DNA of 64,000 bases. Source: Deinococcus alpinitundrae (GTDB lineage: Bacteria; Deinococcota; Deinococci; Deinococcales; Deinococcaceae). The translations under genes and the position numbers were made by a program. Of the stretch, positions 1 through 10,146 are shown in pieces (positions within the stretch are counted from its first letter, which is position 1; each line of letters starts with the position of its first letter). The stretch spans positions 153,073 through 217,072 of the forward strand of contig NZ_WXZL01000005.1 of the NCBI RefSeq assembly GCF_009982895.1, in the 5' to 3' direction. Below the pieces are notes generated by a model. It saw only the letters and a program-made list of their open reading frames with translations. It was not told the origin of the DNA and searched no databases.

Positions 1-1121
<1,121 letters not shown>

Positions 1122-1125
<4 letters not shown>

Positions 1126-2354
1126 AGAGAGGCGTTCCACGCCTTCACGATGTCGTCGAGCGCGGCCTTGGCCGTTTTCTGGCCCAGCATGGCCGCCTCG
1201 ACATTGTCCTTGAAAACCTTGTTGAGTTTGGAGGCGTCGGGGTAGATCAGCGTCAGATCCTTGGCCTTCTTCAGTTCCTTGCTGCTCACGAGCCGTCCCT
1301 GATCAGTCGCGTTGGTGCCGCCCGCCTTGAAGTACTTGTCACCGCTGGCCTTCACCGTCGAGGGAAAGGTCGTCTGGGTGACCTTGGAAAAGGCCAGCTG
1401 GTTGGCGTCGTTGGTCAGAAACAGGGCCAGTTGCTGCGCCAGCGCCTTGTCCTTGACGCCTTTGGGCACCACCATGCCCATCAGCGGCGTGTGAATGACG
1501 TTTCCGGCGATGTTGATCGGGTACGGCGCGACTTTGGTGAGGTCGTACACCGCTTTGTTGTCGTTGGCGACCCGCAAAATGAACTGGGGCCCGGTGATCA
1601 GCATGGCCAGTTTGCCCGCCGAGTAGAGTTCGGTGGCCCCCACATAGCCCCGGCGCAGGGTGTCTTCGGGGATGTAGTCTTTCTTGTACAGGTCGATATA
1701 GGTTTGCAGCAGTTGGATGTGCTTGTCGGAATTGAAGACGGCCTTGCTCTTATCATTGCTCAGAATTGGCAGGCCCGCTTCCTGAAACAGATACAGCAGC
1801 CCGGTGCCGTTGATGTTGGGCATGAAGCCGTACATTCCGGTCTTGTCCTTGATCTGCTTCGCGGCGGCGATCATGGTCTGAATGGTCAACGGGGGTTTGC
1901 TGGCATCGAGGCCAGCTTTCTTGAAGATGTCAGTGTTGTAGGCCACCACTTTGGGTGCCCAGTACCAGGGCGTGCCGTAGACCTTGTTGTCGAAGGTGAA
2001 GGTCGAGAGCGGCGAGGCGAAGTAGAGCTTTTTCTGGGCGTCACTGAGCGTCATTGGCTCCAGCGCGCCCTGCTGCACCATCTTCACGGTCATGTCGCTG
2101 CTGAGGTTGACCACGGCGGGCGGGCGTCCGGCGGCGACAGCGGCCAGCAGCTTCTGCTCGATGGCGGTGGCAGGCACGTCCACCCACTTGACGTCCGTAT
2201 CGGGGTTGGCCTTCTCGAAGGCGGCGGCGAGGCGGTTCATCTCGTCGTTGAAGAGTGGCGCGAGCGAGATGGTCCAGAATTCCAGGGTGGCTTTCTGGGC
2301 GCTGGCGGCGGAGAGGCCCAGCAGGGCGGCGGTCATCAGCAAGGTCTTGGTCAT
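1122..2354 (-). CDS. ABC transporter sugar-binding protein (extracellular solute-binding family 1)
   Basis: 410 residues if started at the ATG at 2354, which has a strong GGGGGAG ribosome site 6 nt upstream; an upstream in-frame start at 2372 lacks one. The N-terminus MTKTLLMTAALLGLSAASAQ is a signal peptide. The mature part begins KATLEFWTISLAPLFND and continues with AFEKANPDTDVKWVDVP, the usual opening of family-1 sugar-binding proteins, and is of normal length. It should bind a sugar outside the membrane for an ABC importer; no permease is visible, although the operon continues past the left edge. The downstream GH20 gene suggests an amino-sugar or glycan fragment as ligand (inference). 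Confidence 0.9.
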
Positions 2355-2460
2355 CTTGGCTCCCCCGGACAAGGCCGGATGGTCTGCGGTTTGGGTGACT
2401 GAGGAGTCAATTTAGCCTGTCTTTCGCTGGCGATGGTAAGAGGTTCAGTCAGCAATCCAG

Positions 2461-3150
2461 TTATCCGGCAGCGCCGACCGTCAGGTGCACGGCCTGCACG
2501 GCGCTGTATTTGCGGACCTGTCCGGTTTCAGGATCGAGGCTGAGCGTGGTGTAGGCGGTGTTGCCGTGCCGAAAGAGCCCGCGCCGCATTGCCTCGCTGG
2601 GCGTGAGGCCGCTGAGGGCGCACAGCAGGGCGCTGAGGGTCAGGCCGTGCGACACCGCGATGGCTAGCTCACCGCCGGACCGGGGCCGGGCTTCCTCGAA
2701 CCAAGCCCGCGCCCGCGCCGTCGTCTCGGCAAAGCTTTCCCCGCCGGGCGGGTGCAGTGCGCCGAAGTCCTGGGTCCAGGCCTGCTCGAACACCGGGTTC
2801 TCGGCCAGCAGCTCGCTGAGCAGTCGGCCCTCGTACTCGCCGAACGACTGCTCGCGCAGCCGGGGGTCGGTGATGACCGCCGCGCCGAGGGCTGCCGCCA
2901 CCGCCTGCGCCGTCTGCTGGGCGCGTGTCAGATCGCTGGCCCAGATGCGGCTGGGAGGCCTGCCCAGTTGCCCGCCCTGAACCTGCTCAGCGAGGTGGAC
3001 GGCCAGGTGCTGTGCCTGCGCCCGGCCCTCCTCGTCGAGCGGCACTTCCGAGCGGCCCTGGATTTTCCCGGCCTGGTTGTGGGCGGTGCGGCCATGCCGG
3101 ATCAGCAGCAGGGTGGCGGCTGGCAGAGGTGGATTCTGGGGCGTGCTCAC
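2461..3150 (-). CDS. Histidine phosphatase family protein (phosphoglycerate mutase-like)
   Basis: 229 residues. [12 protein letters not shown] near residue 15 is the RHG signature whose histidine becomes phosphorylated. [20 protein letters not shown] and the region [17 protein letters not shown] supply the second arginine and the glutamate, and [12 protein letters not shown] gives the second catalytic histidine. The length is normal for cofactor-independent phosphatases such as GpmB/CobC-like enzymes. The ATG overlaps the stop of the upstream kinase gene by 4 bp (ATGA), so they are co-translated. Family membership is clear; the phosphorylated substrate cannot be read from sequence. Confidence 0.88.
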   Translation of the reverse strand: MSTPQNPPLPAATLLLIRHGRTAHNQAGKIQGRSEVPLDEEGRAQAQHLAVHLAEQVQGGQLGRPPSRIWASDLTRAQQTAQAVAAALGAAVITDPRLREQSFGEYEGRLLSELLAENPVFEQAWTQDFGALHPPGGESFAETTARARAWFEEARPRSGGELAIAVSHGLTLSALLCALSGLTPSEAMRRGLFRHGNTAYTTLSLDPETGQVRKYSAVQAVHLTVGAAG

Positions 3151-3896
3151 GGCACGATCCGGGTTCCGGCCTGGCCCGCTGCTGCCTGCCGCAGCACCCC
3201 GGCCTGCATGCCGCTGGCGATGGTGGCGTAGGTAGCCCCGCGTTCCAGGGCGTCTAGGGCGGCGCGCACCTTGGGCAGCATCCCGCCTGCGATCCAGCCC
3301 TCGGCCATGCCTGCCTCGGCCTCGGCGCGGCTGAGCTGCTGCGTCATCGAAGCCGGGTCGGGGAACTGTCTGTACACCCCGTCCACGTCGGTCAGGAAGA
3401 TGACGCCCTCGCCCAGCGCTCCGGCCACCGCGCCCGCCGCGGTGTCGGCGTTGACGTTGAGCGCCTCGCCGTGTTCGTCGACGGCCACGCAGCCCACCAC
3501 CGGAATCAGGTTCACCTGGGTCAGGGTGCGCAGCAGTTCGGCGTTCACACTCACGATTTTGCCCACCCGGCCCAGCTCGCCGCCCAGTGGGGTGGCCACC
3601 AGCAGCCGCGAATCGTGGCCGAGCAGGCCCAGCGCGCCGCCGATCTCATACGACAGCTCCTTGTTGAGCTGCCCCAGCGCCATCATGATGATCTGCATGG
3701 CGGTGGGTGTGGTAACACGCAGGCCGCGCACGAATTCGCTCTTGATGCCGCGCAGCGCCAGCTCGCGCTCGATGACCGGGCCGCCGCCGTGAACGACCAC
3801 CAGCGCTTGCTCGCAGCCCAGGGCGGCCAGTTCGCGCGCCACCGCCCGGCGCAGTTCGGGACTTTTCATGGCGTTGCCGCCGTACTTGACGATCAT
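3147..3896 (-). CDS. argB: Acetylglutamate kinase / LysZ-type amino-acid kinase
   Basis: 249 residues of the amino-acid kinase fold. [10 protein letters not shown] at the start carries the phosphate-binding lysine and GGN motif. [19 protein letters not shown] is the glycine-rich loop and [20 protein letters not shown] the substrate region. [15 protein letters not shown] and [18 protein letters not shown] complete the nucleotide site. ArgB phosphorylates N-acetylglutamate in arginine synthesis. In Deinococcota a close relative, LysZ, phosphorylates LysW-bound alpha-aminoadipate in lysine synthesis, and I cannot separate the two by eye. No arg or lys neighbours are present. The gene is coupled to the downstream phosphatase by an ATGA overlap. 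Confidence 0.8.
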   Translation of the reverse strand: MIVKYGGNAMKSPELRRAVARELAALGCEQALVVVHGGGPVIERELALRGIKSEFVRGLRVTTPTAMQIIMMALGQLNKELSYEIGGALGLLGHDSRLLVATPLGGELGRVGKIVSVNAELLRTLTQVNLIPVVGCVAVDEHGEALNVNADTAAGAVAGALGEGVIFLTDVDGVYRQFPDPASMTQQLSRAEAEAGMAEGWIAGGMLPKVRAALDALERGATYATIASGMQAGVLRQAAAGQAGTRIVP

Positions 3897-3923
3897 GCCG
3901 CCCAGGATAAGGCCCGGCTGCCC

Positions 3924-3946
3924 GTGACTGGCGACCTGCCGGTCAC
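3924..3946 (-). terminator. Stem-loop between GNAT and argB genes
   Basis: Positions 3924-3932 pair with 3938-3946 (nine pairs, one of them T-G) around a 5-nt loop. It lies 15 bp past the stop of the minus-strand GNAT gene and upstream of argB. There is no T-tract, so it may be a factor-dependent terminator or an RNA-stabilising hairpin. Confidence 0.4.
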
Positions 3947-3960
3947 TGCCGCTCCTTGAA

Positions 3961-4440
3961 CTAGTTGCCGGACGTCAGCAGCGGCTGATTCGGCCGCGCC
4001 TGCTGATGCAGCGGTTTGGCGTACCAGGTCATCACCGGGCGGGCGTCGGTGGCAAAGGCAAAGCCAAGGCGCTCCCAGAACTGCACGGCCCGCACATTGT
4101 CCCCGAGCACGCTGGCCAGCAGCCGCTGGCTGTGCGGCAGCCGCTTCTCCAAGTCACGCACCACCTGCCGCCCCAGGCCGCGCGACTGCACGTCTTCCCG
4201 GATCAGCAGCAGATTGATGGTCACGTCGCCCGCCTGCGGGTAGTCGAGCTTGTAGTCGAGGCTGCCCACCAGTTCTTTTTCCTGGTAGAGCAGCTCCAGG
4301 CGGCGGCGCGGATCGTAGAGCGCCGTCTCGATGTCGCGGGTGACTTCTTGCAGTGACGGCACCGGACAGCCCAGCAGCGCGAAGTAGCCGGGGGTGGCCC
4401 GGTAGAGTTCGTGGAGGAGTGGTGCGCTCGGCAGCGCCAT
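3961..4440 (-). CDS. GNAT family N-acetyltransferase
   Basis: 159 residues from the ATG at 4440; the in-frame TTG at 4455 is a less likely start. The core shows [25 protein letters not shown], then [20 protein letters not shown], the acetyl-CoA pyrophosphate loop (Q/R-x-x-G-x-G/A), and [14 protein letters not shown], the typical C-terminal helix and strand. It should transfer an acetyl group from acetyl-CoA to an unknown amine. A TATGAT -10 at about 4461-4466 on the minus strand would start transcription near the TTG, giving a short leader. It diverges from dusB. Confidence 0.85.
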   Translation of the reverse strand: MALPSAPLLHELYRATPGYFALLGCPVPSLQEVTRDIETALYDPRRRLELLYQEKELVGSLDYKLDYPQAGDVTINLLLIREDVQSRGLGRQVVRDLEKRLPHSQRLLASVLGDNVRAVQFWERLGFAFATDARPVMTWYAKPLHQQARPNQPLLTSGN

Positions 4441-4645
4441 CGGTTGGACCTTCAAGGAATCATACCTTCCCTTTCCGCGCAGGCTTTTGAGCTGGCCGCC
4501 GCAGAAGATGAGAGTTTTGTACTCTTTAATGCTTCGTCAGCATACCCGCCGCCACCTGACAGAAAAGTGAATCGCCCAGCGAGGCGCTGCAGCGAAGGCG
4601 GCGCGGGCCGTGCTGGCGTGAACAAAGCAGCTGGCCTGCCCCTGC

Positions 4646-4651
4646 TACCCT
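4646..4651 (+). promoter_or_regulatory. -10 hexamer (TACCCT) of leaderless dusB promoter
   Basis: TACCCT followed by six bases and then the dusB ATG at 4658. No ribosome-binding site fits, so transcription probably starts at or beside the ATG. Confidence 0.55.
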
Positions 4652-4657
4652 GACTCT

Positions 4658-5701
4658 ATGACGGCCCCATTTCCCGAGTCCCCCGCCTCGCTGCCCGACC
4701 AGCGCGGCTTCTATGCCCGACGCCTGGCTGGGCGCACGCCCGAGCATCCCGGCGCAGTGCTGGCCCCGATGGCCGGATATTCTGACGCCCCGATGCGCCA
4801 GCTGTGTGCCGAGGCCGGAGCACTCTGGACCGTGTCCGAGATGATCAGTTCGCGCGGCCTGGTGCTGGGCAACGAGACCGAGGACCTGATCATCGGCAAA
4901 CCGTATCCGGGCGAAGAGGGCCGGGTGGTGCAGCTGTTCGGTGCGGAACCCGAACTGCTGGCCGAGGCCTCAAAGCGGGTGGCCGACTGGTTCAACCCTG
5001 CTGCCATCGACCTCAACATGGGCTGCCCGGTGCCCAAGGTGCGCGGCAAGGGCGGGGCCTGCTTGCTGCAAACGCCGGAAGTCGCCTACGAACTCATCTC
5101 GGCCATGCGCGCTGCCGTGCCGCTCGACGTGAGCGCCAAGATCCGGCTGGGATTCGACACCAACCGCGCCGTGGAGGTCGCGCAGGGCCTGGAAGCGGCG
5201 GGGGTGAGCCTGATCACGGTGCATGGCCGGACCTCCAAGCAGCGCTACACGGGCGAGGCCGACTGGGACGCCATTGCCGAGGTGACCCAGAGCGTCGGGG
5301 TGCCGGTGATCGGCAGCGGCGACGTGCTGAGTGCTGCTCAGGCCCGTGAGCGCCTGAACACCGGCGTGGCCGCCGTGATGATCGGGCGCGGGGCGGTGGG
5401 GCAGCCCTGGGTGTTCACCGAACTCGCCGATCCTGGTTTCGAGTCGCCTGACGCGGTGTGGCGGGCCACCACGGCGCTGCGTCACACCCGGCTCAACGCC
5501 CAGTGGTACGGCGAGTGGCGCGGTATCAAGCAGATGCGCAAGGTGCTGCCGCGCTACCTGGCGGGCACCGCGCTGATGGAGAGCGAGTTGCGCGGCGCCC
5601 TGGTGCGTATCGAAACCCTGCCCGAAGCCGAGGCGCTGCTGGCCCCGCTGACGGATCCGGCGGGGTCGCCTCACGGCCCGGCGCGAGCGAGTATGCTCTA
5701 A
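4658..5701 (+). CDS. dusB: tRNA-dihydrouridine synthase
   Basis: 347 residues. FMN-dependent enzyme reducing uridines in the D-loop of t[21 protein letters not shown] opens the barrel. [20 protein letters not shown] carries the catalytic cysteine region. [20 protein letters not shown] and [10 protein letters not shown] then [18 protein letters not shown] form the phosphate/FMN site. All are diagnostic of the Dus family and closest to the DusB type. The C-terminal helical domain (about 260-330) includes [21 protein letters not shown]. The leaderless start is supported by a TACCCT -10. The next gene begins 7 bp after the stop, so they probably form an operon. Confidence 0.93.
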   Translation: MTAPFPESPASLPDQRGFYARRLAGRTPEHPGAVLAPMAGYSDAPMRQLCAEAGALWTVSEMISSRGLVLGNETEDLIIGKPYPGEEGRVVQLFGAEPELLAEASKRVADWFNPAAIDLNMGCPVPKVRGKGGACLLQTPEVAYELISAMRAAVPLDVSAKIRLGFDTNRAVEVAQGLEAAGVSLITVHGRTSKQRYTGEADWDAIAEVTQSVGVPVIGSGDVLSAAQARERLNTGVAAVMIGRGAVGQPWVFTELADPGFESPDAVWRATTALRHTRLNAQWYGEWRGIKQMRKVLPRYLAGTALMESELRGALVRIETLPEAEALLAPLTDPAGSPHGPARASML

Positions 5702-5708
5702 TCAAAGC

Positions 5709-6278
5709 ATGAATGTCCGCGAATATTACACCTACCTTGCTGCCGCCCGCGAGCAATTGTGGAATTTTCTGCGGGCGTTGCCGGAAAGTGACCTCAACGC
5801 TCCGCTGATCGAGGCCGATCGTTTCCACAACATCAAGGACCTGCTGCTGCACGTCACCGACATCGAAGACCACTGGGTCCACGTGATCGCGCGCGGCGAC
5901 GGGCTGGAGGCCAGCGCCTTCAAGCACGACTGGGTGAGTCCCCACGCCGAGCAGTACCAGCTGTCCTGGATCGTGGACTATGGCAGAGGGGTGCAGCGCC
6001 GCACCCAGCAGTTTCTGGACACCACCCCAGATTTGAACGCGGCCATCAAGCTGGTGCAGGACGATCCGGCCTCGGCCACCGTCACGCTCGATCAGCTGAT
6101 GTGGTACGTGATGACCCACGAAGTGCGTCACACGGCCCAGATCGCCCTGCTGGTGCGTCAGCTCGGCCACACCCCGCCCTGGCTCGATTACCTGCGCTTC
6201 GTGCGCCCCCAGACACCTGAGATCGTGGTCGGCGAAGACGGTCTGGGCCTCGACGACGACGAGACGCTCGCAGAATAA
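5709..6278 (+). CDS. DinB-family four-helix metal-binding protein
   Basis: 189 residues, all-helical, starting [21 protein letters not shown]. The three-histidine metal site of the DinB/YfiT fold is visible as [12 protein letters not shown] near residue 45 and [20 protein letters not shown] near residue 138. Deinococci carry many DinB paralogs, some damage-inducible; their reactions (often bacillithiol- or thiol-transfer) are mostly unknown. The gene starts 7 bp after dusB. A TATGCT at 5692-5697, inside the end of dusB, could be an extra -10. Confidence 0.8.
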   Translation: MNVREYYTYLAAAREQLWNFLRALPESDLNAPLIEADRFHNIKDLLLHVTDIEDHWVHVIARGDGLEASAFKHDWVSPHAEQYQLSWIVDYGRGVQRRTQQFLDTTPDLNAAIKLVQDDPASATVTLDQLMWYVMTHEVRHTAQIALLVRQLGHTPPWLDYLRFVRPQTPEIVVGEDGLGLDDDETLAE

Positions 6279-6369
6279 GGGCCCCACCTCAACACCACGC
6301 GTCAAGTTCAGCTGTCGGCTCCGCTCCGTGTCTGAGACATTCGGCTGTGCAGGAGCGGCGGGTGAGCGG

Positions 6370-6375
6370 TATGCT
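6370..6375 (+). promoter_or_regulatory. -10 hexamer (TATGCT) of leaderless gmk promoter
   Basis: TATGCT, six bases, then the ATG at 6382. This favours 6382 over the upstream in-frame ATG at 6328 as the true gmk start. Confidence 0.55.
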
Positions 6376-6381
6376 GGCGGG

Positions 6382-7095
6382 ATGTCGGCCACGCTGAATC
6401 CCGAACCGCTTCAATCTCCGTCCGCCCCGGAGCGTGCTGCTGCGGCCGCGCCCATCAGTTCCGCCCCGGTCAGCTCGTCGTTCGGCCCGTCCCGGCGCGG
6501 GCTGCTGATCGTGATGACCGGCGCCTCGGGCGTGGGCAAGGGCACGCTGCGCGAGAAGTGGCTCAGGGATCAGAGCGTCTTCTATTCGATGTCGTGGACC
6601 ACCCGGGAAGCCAGAGTCGGCGAGCGCCCTGGGCTGGACTACCATTTCGTCAGCGCCGAGCAGTTCGAGGCCCATGCCCAGGCCGGTGGATTCCTGGAGC
6701 ACGCCGAGTTCGTCGGGAACCGCTACGGCACCCCCAGAGGTCCCATCGACGAGGCGCTCTCGCGCGGGCAGGACGTGATTCTGGAAATCGAGGTGCTGGG
6801 GGCCATGCAGGTGGCGGCCCAGACGAGCGAGGCGGTCCTGGTGTTCATCATGCCGCCGAGCCTCACCGAGTTGCGCCGCCGCCTGGAGGGCCGGGCCACC
6901 GAGACGCCCGAGCGCATCGAGAAGAGGTTGGAGCGTGCCCGCGAGGAGATTCTGGAGGCCCGCCACTTCCGCTACGTGGTTATCAACGATGATCTCGACC
7001 GGGCGGTGGATGATCTGTGCGCCATTCAGCGCGCCGAGCGGCTCAAAGCCGAGCGGCTTAACGACGCGGCGTTGCAGAGTGTCGTGGCCGAGTGA
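6382..7095 (+). CDS. gmk: Guanylate kinase
   Basis: 237 residues from the ATG at 6382. It converts GMP plus ATP to GDP in the cytoplasm. GASGVGKGTLREKWL is the P-loop. SMSWTTREARVGERPGLDYH and FLEHAEFVGNRYGTPRGPID form the GMP-binding domain, and RATETPERIEKRLERAREE is the lid. There is an N-terminal extension of about 33 residues rich in Ala, Pro and Ser that the core family lacks. A 36-bp gap separates it from the next plus-strand gene. Confidence 0.93.
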   Translation: MSATLNPEPLQSPSAPERAAAAAPISSAPVSSSFGPSRRGLLIVMTGASGVGKGTLREKWLRDQSVFYSMSWTTREARVGERPGLDYHFVSAEQFEAHAQAGGFLEHAEFVGNRYGTPRGPIDEALSRGQDVILEIEVLGAMQVAAQTSEAVLVFIMPPSLTELRRRLEGRATETPERIEKRLERAREEILEARHFRYVVINDDLDRAVDDLCAIQRAERLKAERLNDAALQSVVAE

Positions 7096-7131
7096 GGGCT
7101 GGGCGGGCAACACCGTGAAACCGGAGACGCG

Positions 7132-8103
7132 GTGAAGCTGCTGATTCTCGGCGGCAGCCAGTTTATCGGGCGGCATCTGGTCGAGGCGGCGCTGCTGGCC
7201 GGACATCAGGTGACGGTCTTCAACCGGGGCCGCTCGCCCGACGACCTGCCGGAGGGAGTCGAGCGCCTGCGCGGTGACCGTGATCAGGGGGCGGCGGGCC
7301 TCAGCGCCCTGGCGGACCGAAACTGGGACGCCTGTATCGATGTCAGCGGGTACACGCCCCGCCAGGTGCGGGCCAGCGCCGAGGTGTTGCAGCAGCGGGT
7401 GGGGCGCTACGTGTACATCAGCTCGCGCGCCGTCTACACCGAGCCGTGCGACTTGCCGATCACCGAGGCCAGTCCTCTGCAAGCGCCCGCCGCCAAGAGC
7501 GTCACCGAGATCGACGGCGAGACGTATGGCCCGCTCAAGGTCGCCTGCGAGCAAATCGTTGCAGGCCTTTACGCTGACGCCTGCACGGTTCTGCGTCCCC
7601 AGATCGTGGCCGGGCCGCACGACCCTACCCCACGCTATCCGTACTGGGCCGAGCGGGCCACGCTCGGCGGTGCGATGCTGGCTCCCGGCGACGGCTCCGA
7701 TCATCTGCAAGTCATCGACGTGCGCGATGTGGCCCGCTTCGCGCTGAGGGTGGTCGAGGCCAACCTTTCCGGCGTCTTCAACCTGGCTGGCCCGCGCTTG
7801 ACCTGGGCCGACTTCTTGCGGGTGTGCGGGGCGGGTCAGCCCGGCACGGCCCAGATGCACTGGACCGACATCGAAACCTTGCGCCAGCACTTTCCGGATG
7901 CCGAGGAACTCAGCTTGTATGTGGCCGACGACGATCCGCACGCCGGGTGCATGAACGTCAGCAACGCGCGGGCCGTGACAGCGGGCCTGATTCTGACCGA
8001 TCCGGCCACCACAGCGCGTGACACCCAGGCTTGGAGCCGGAATCGGGAGTTGCCGTACGCGATCACGCCCGAGCGGGAAGCGCAACTGCTCGGGCAGGAC
8101 TAG
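7132..8103 (+). CDS. NAD-dependent epimerase/dehydratase family protein (extended SDR)
   Basis: 323 residues from a GTG preceded by CCGGAG. MKLLILGGSQFIGRHLVEAAL is a Rossmann fold with a GGxxFIG variant of the GxxGxxG motif. VISGYTPRQVRASAEVL-like and YVYISSRAVYTEP segments follow, with the later segment ETYGPLKVACEQIV supplying a Tyr-x-x-x-Lys pair. IDVRDVARFALRVVEANLSGVFNLAGP near residue 200 is the typical substrate domain. Related to atypical epimerases of the CSP41/NAD(P)H-binding group. The substrate is unknown. It converges on fabI. Confidence 0.82.
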   Translation: MKLLILGGSQFIGRHLVEAALLAGHQVTVFNRGRSPDDLPEGVERLRGDRDQGAAGLSALADRNWDACIDVSGYTPRQVRASAEVLQQRVGRYVYISSRAVYTEPCDLPITEASPLQAPAAKSVTEIDGETYGPLKVACEQIVAGLYADACTVLRPQIVAGPHDPTPRYPYWAERATLGGAMLAPGDGSDHLQVIDVRDVARFALRVVEANLSGVFNLAGPRLTWADFLRVCGAGQPGTAQMHWTDIETLRQHFPDAEELSLYVADDDPHAGCMNVSNARAVTAGLILTDPATTARDTQAWSRNRELPYAITPEREAQLLGQD

Positions 8104-8119
8104 AGAAGAAGTCCGCGCC

Positions 8120-8902
8120 CTACTCCAGTTTCATCGCCATCACGCTGCTGCCCGCGTCCACATAGACGACCTGCCCGGTGATACCGCTGGCGAGGTCGCT
8201 GAGCAGGAACAGCCCGAGCTTGCCCACTTCCTGTGAGGTGGCGTTGCGGCCCAGCGGCGCGGCCTTGGCCGCCTGATCGTACATGGTCGAGAAGCCGGGA
8301 ATGCTGCGGGCGGCGATGGTACGCATCGGCCCGGCGCTGATGGTGTTGACGCGCACACCCTTCGCGCCCAGTTCAGCGGCCAGGTAGCGGGTGGCGGCTT
8401 CCAGGGCGGCCTTGGCCACGCCCATCACGTTGTATTTGGGCACGACCTTCTGCGAGGCGTGGTAGGTCAGGCTGATGACGCTGCCGCCCTCGACCAGGAG
8501 CGGTTCGGCGTGGCGGCAGATGCTCACCAGGGTGTAGGCGCTGACCGACAGGGCGGTGTCCCAGTCGGCCTGGGTGGTGTCGAGGAATCTCCCCTCCATC
8601 GCCTCGCGCGGCGCGTAGGCAATCGAGTGGACCACCGCGTCCAGCGTGCCGAACTCGGCCTTGATCCGGGCAAACAGGGCGCTCAGGTCGGCCTCGCTGG
8701 TGGCGTCGGCCTGCTGGAGCAGGGTGCCGGGGTAGTCCTTTGTCAGCTTTTCGAGTTCGGGCTTCAGGCGCTCGCCCTGGTAGCTGAAGGCCACCTGCGC
8801 GCCCGCCGCGAGCAGTTGCTCGGCAATGGCCCAGCCGAGACTGCGGGCGTTGGCGACGCCCATTACCAGGGCCGTTTTGCCGCTCAGATCAAGTAAAATC
8901 AT
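8120..8902 (-). CDS. fabI: Enoyl-[acyl-carrier-protein] reductase (NADH)
   Basis: 260 residues. It catalyses the last reduction of each fatty-acid elongation cycle. The divergent-SDR FabI hallmarks are present: ALVMGVANARSLGWAIAEQL as the nucleotide loop, VHSIAYAPREAMEGRF, SLTYHASQKVVPKYNVMG, with catalytic Tyr and Lys seven residues apart in YNVMGVAK, and NTISAGPMRTIAARSIPGF. Length matches the family. It has a leaderless start with TACACT six bases upstream of the ATG. Confidence 0.95.
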   Translation of the reverse strand: MILLDLSGKTALVMGVANARSLGWAIAEQLLAAGAQVAFSYQGERLKPELEKLTKDYPGTLLQQADATSEADLSALFARIKAEFGTLDAVVHSIAYAPREAMEGRFLDTTQADWDTALSVSAYTLVSICRHAEPLLVEGGSVISLTYHASQKVVPKYNVMGVAKAALEAATRYLAAELGAKGVRVNTISAGPMRTIAARSIPGFSTMYDQAAKAAPLGRNATSQEVGKLGLFLLSDLASGITGQVVYVDAGSSVMAMKLE

Positions 8903-8908
8903 GCTTAG

Positions 8909-8914
8909 AGTGTA
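8909..8914 (-). promoter_or_regulatory. -10 hexamer (TACACT) of leaderless fabI promoter
   Basis: On the minus strand TACACT is followed by CTAAGC and the fabI ATG. No Shine-Dalgarno sequence precedes the start. Confidence 0.55.
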
Positions 8915-8965
8915 GCGGGCCAGACACAGTCTGGGGACGTAAGTGTTTTGGCAGACGCAGCCCGC

Positions 8966-8971
8966 TAGGCT
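8966..8971 (+). promoter_or_regulatory. -10 hexamer (TAGGCT) upstream of the moxR leader ORF
   Basis: TAGGCT, six bases, then an ATG at 8978 that opens a 13-codon ORF rather than moxR itself. The moxR ATG lies 38 bp further on, in another frame. Confidence 0.5.
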
Positions 8972-8977
8972 GAACGG

Positions 8978-9019
8978 ATGAGTGCTCCCCTCCGGCCCGC
9001 CCGCTCCCGCCGTTCATGA
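8978..9019 (+). CDS. Leader mini-ORF (13 codons) coupled to moxR
   Basis: ATG at 8978 reads MSAPLRPARSRRS then TGA at 9017-9019. The stop overlaps the moxR start at 9016 as ATGA. The peptide is basic (four Arg). The ATG sits at the exact distance from a -10 hexamer seen for leaderless genes in this window, while moxR has no clear ribosome site. Translation of moxR may therefore depend on ribosomes terminating here. Seen directly: ORF, overlap and hexamer; the coupling is inferred. Confidence 0.5.
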   Translation: MSAPLRPARSRRS

Positions 9020-10008
9020 CCCGCACGCTGCCGAAGGTGAGTGCCGGGACTGACCCCACCCGTGCCGGGGGCGGCGCGGGCCAGCCGGACGTTGGCCTTT
9101 CCTCCCTGGTCGCCGCCACGCTCGCCCAGCTCGACCGGGTGATTCTGGGCAAGTCCGGGCAGGTCCGGCTCTCGCTGGCATGCTTGCTGGCGGGCGGCCA
9201 CCTGCTGCTCGAGGACGTGCCGGGCGTCGGCAAGACCACCCTGGCGCAGGCCATCGCCGCCAGCCTGGGGCTGCATTTCTCGCGGCTGCAATTTACCAGC
9301 GACCTGCTGCCCGCCGATCTATTGGGCGTCAGCATCTACGAACCTGCCGCCCGCGAGTTCCGCTTTCACGAGGGGCCGGTGTTTACCCAGTTGCTGCTGG
9401 CCGACGAGATCAACCGCGCCACCCCCAAGACACAGTCAGCCCTCCTGGAAGCGATGGAGGAGCGACAGGTCAGCGAGGGCGGCACCACAAGGCCCCTGCC
9501 CACACCCTTTTTCGTCATCGCCACCCAGAATCCGGCCTCGCAGCTCGGCACCTTCGCGCTGCCCGAGTCGCAGCTCGACCGCTTCCTGATGACCGTTTCG
9601 CTGGGCTACCCCGACCCGCGTGCAGAACGCGAACTGCTGCTGGCCGGGGGCCGCCGCGACGCCGCACGCGAACTCAGCGCCGTGCTGACCCCGCACGCTT
9701 TGCTGGCCGCCCAGGAGTCGGCGGCGGCGGTGCATGTTTCGGGCGCGCTGGCCGACTACGTGCTGGCGCTGATCACCGCCTCGCGTGCCCACCCCGACGT
9801 GCAGGCGGGCCTGAGTCCCCGCGCGGCGCTGGGGCTGCTCTCGGCGGCGCGCGCCTGGGCCTGGCTCGCGGGCCGCGCCCATGTTCTGCCCGAGGACGTG
9901 CAGGCGGTGTTCGGCAGCGTGGCGGCCCACCGCTTGCTGGGCCGCGCCACCGGAGCGCCGAGTCCGGCGGTGGCCGCGCAACTGCTGAGCGCGGTGGCGA
10001 TTCCCTGA
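9016..10008 (+). CDS. MoxR-family AAA+ ATPase
   Basis: 330 residues. DRVILGKSGQVRLSLACLLAG and LLEDVPGVGKTTLAQAIA (Walker A) start the AAA+ core. LLADEINRATPKTQSALLEAMEERQVS holds Walker B and sensor region, FFVIATQNPASQLGTFALPE sensor 1, and LSPRAALGLLSAARAWAWLAGR the C-terminal lid with the arginine finger. MoxR proteins act as chaperone-like remodelers, usually beside VWA, DUF58 and transglutaminase genes; here DUF58 and TgpA genes follow. The start overlaps the leader mini-ORF by ATGA. Confidence 0.93.
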   Translation: MTRTLPKVSAGTDPTRAGGGAGQPDVGLSSLVAATLAQLDRVILGKSGQVRLSLACLLAGGHLLLEDVPGVGKTTLAQAIAASLGLHFSRLQFTSDLLPADLLGVSIYEPAAREFRFHEGPVFTQLLLADEINRATPKTQSALLEAMEERQVSEGGTTRPLPTPFFVIATQNPASQLGTFALPESQLDRFLMTVSLGYPDPRAERELLLAGGRRDAARELSAVLTPHALLAAQESAAAVHVSGALADYVLALITASRAHPDVQAGLSPRAALGLLSAARAWAWLAGRAHVLPEDVQAVFGSVAAHRLLGRATGAPSPAVAAQLLSAVAIP

Positions 10009-10079
10009 GCTGCCGGGCTGCCTGGATGATGAAGCAGTAACGGAGGCTGGCTGCACCTGCATTCATCCGGCTCTGCTTT

Positions 10080-10085
10080 GATACT
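10080..10085 (+). promoter_or_regulatory. Possible -10 (GATACT) before ankyrin leader ORF
   Basis: GATACT lies only four bases before the ATG of an 18-codon ORF at 10090. Transcription would start inside or just after that ATG, so this promoter may instead serve the ankyrin gene through its AGGAG at 10128-10132. Confidence 0.35.
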
Positions 10086-10089
10086 GCTT

Positions 10090-10146
10090 ATGAACCGGGC
10101 CGTGCCCCTCACCTTCCGGCCCGTTCAAGGAGCTGAACACCCATGA
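10090..10146 (+). CDS. Leader mini-ORF (18 codons) overlapping ankyrin gene start
   Basis: ATG at 10090 reads MNRAVPLTFRPVQGAEHP and stops with TGA at 10144-10146, overlapping the ankyrin ATG at 10143 (ATGA). It includes the AAGGAG that could serve the ankyrin gene. Whether it is translated is unknown. It is listed because the moxR start shows the same arrangement. Confidence 0.33.
   Translation: MNRAVPLTFRPVQGAEHP

Noticed and set aside
6289..8085. 598-codon open frame on the minus strand
   Set aside because: It lies opposite gmk and the epimerase gene, both with clear motifs. The frame is an effect of high GC third positions and shows no domain.
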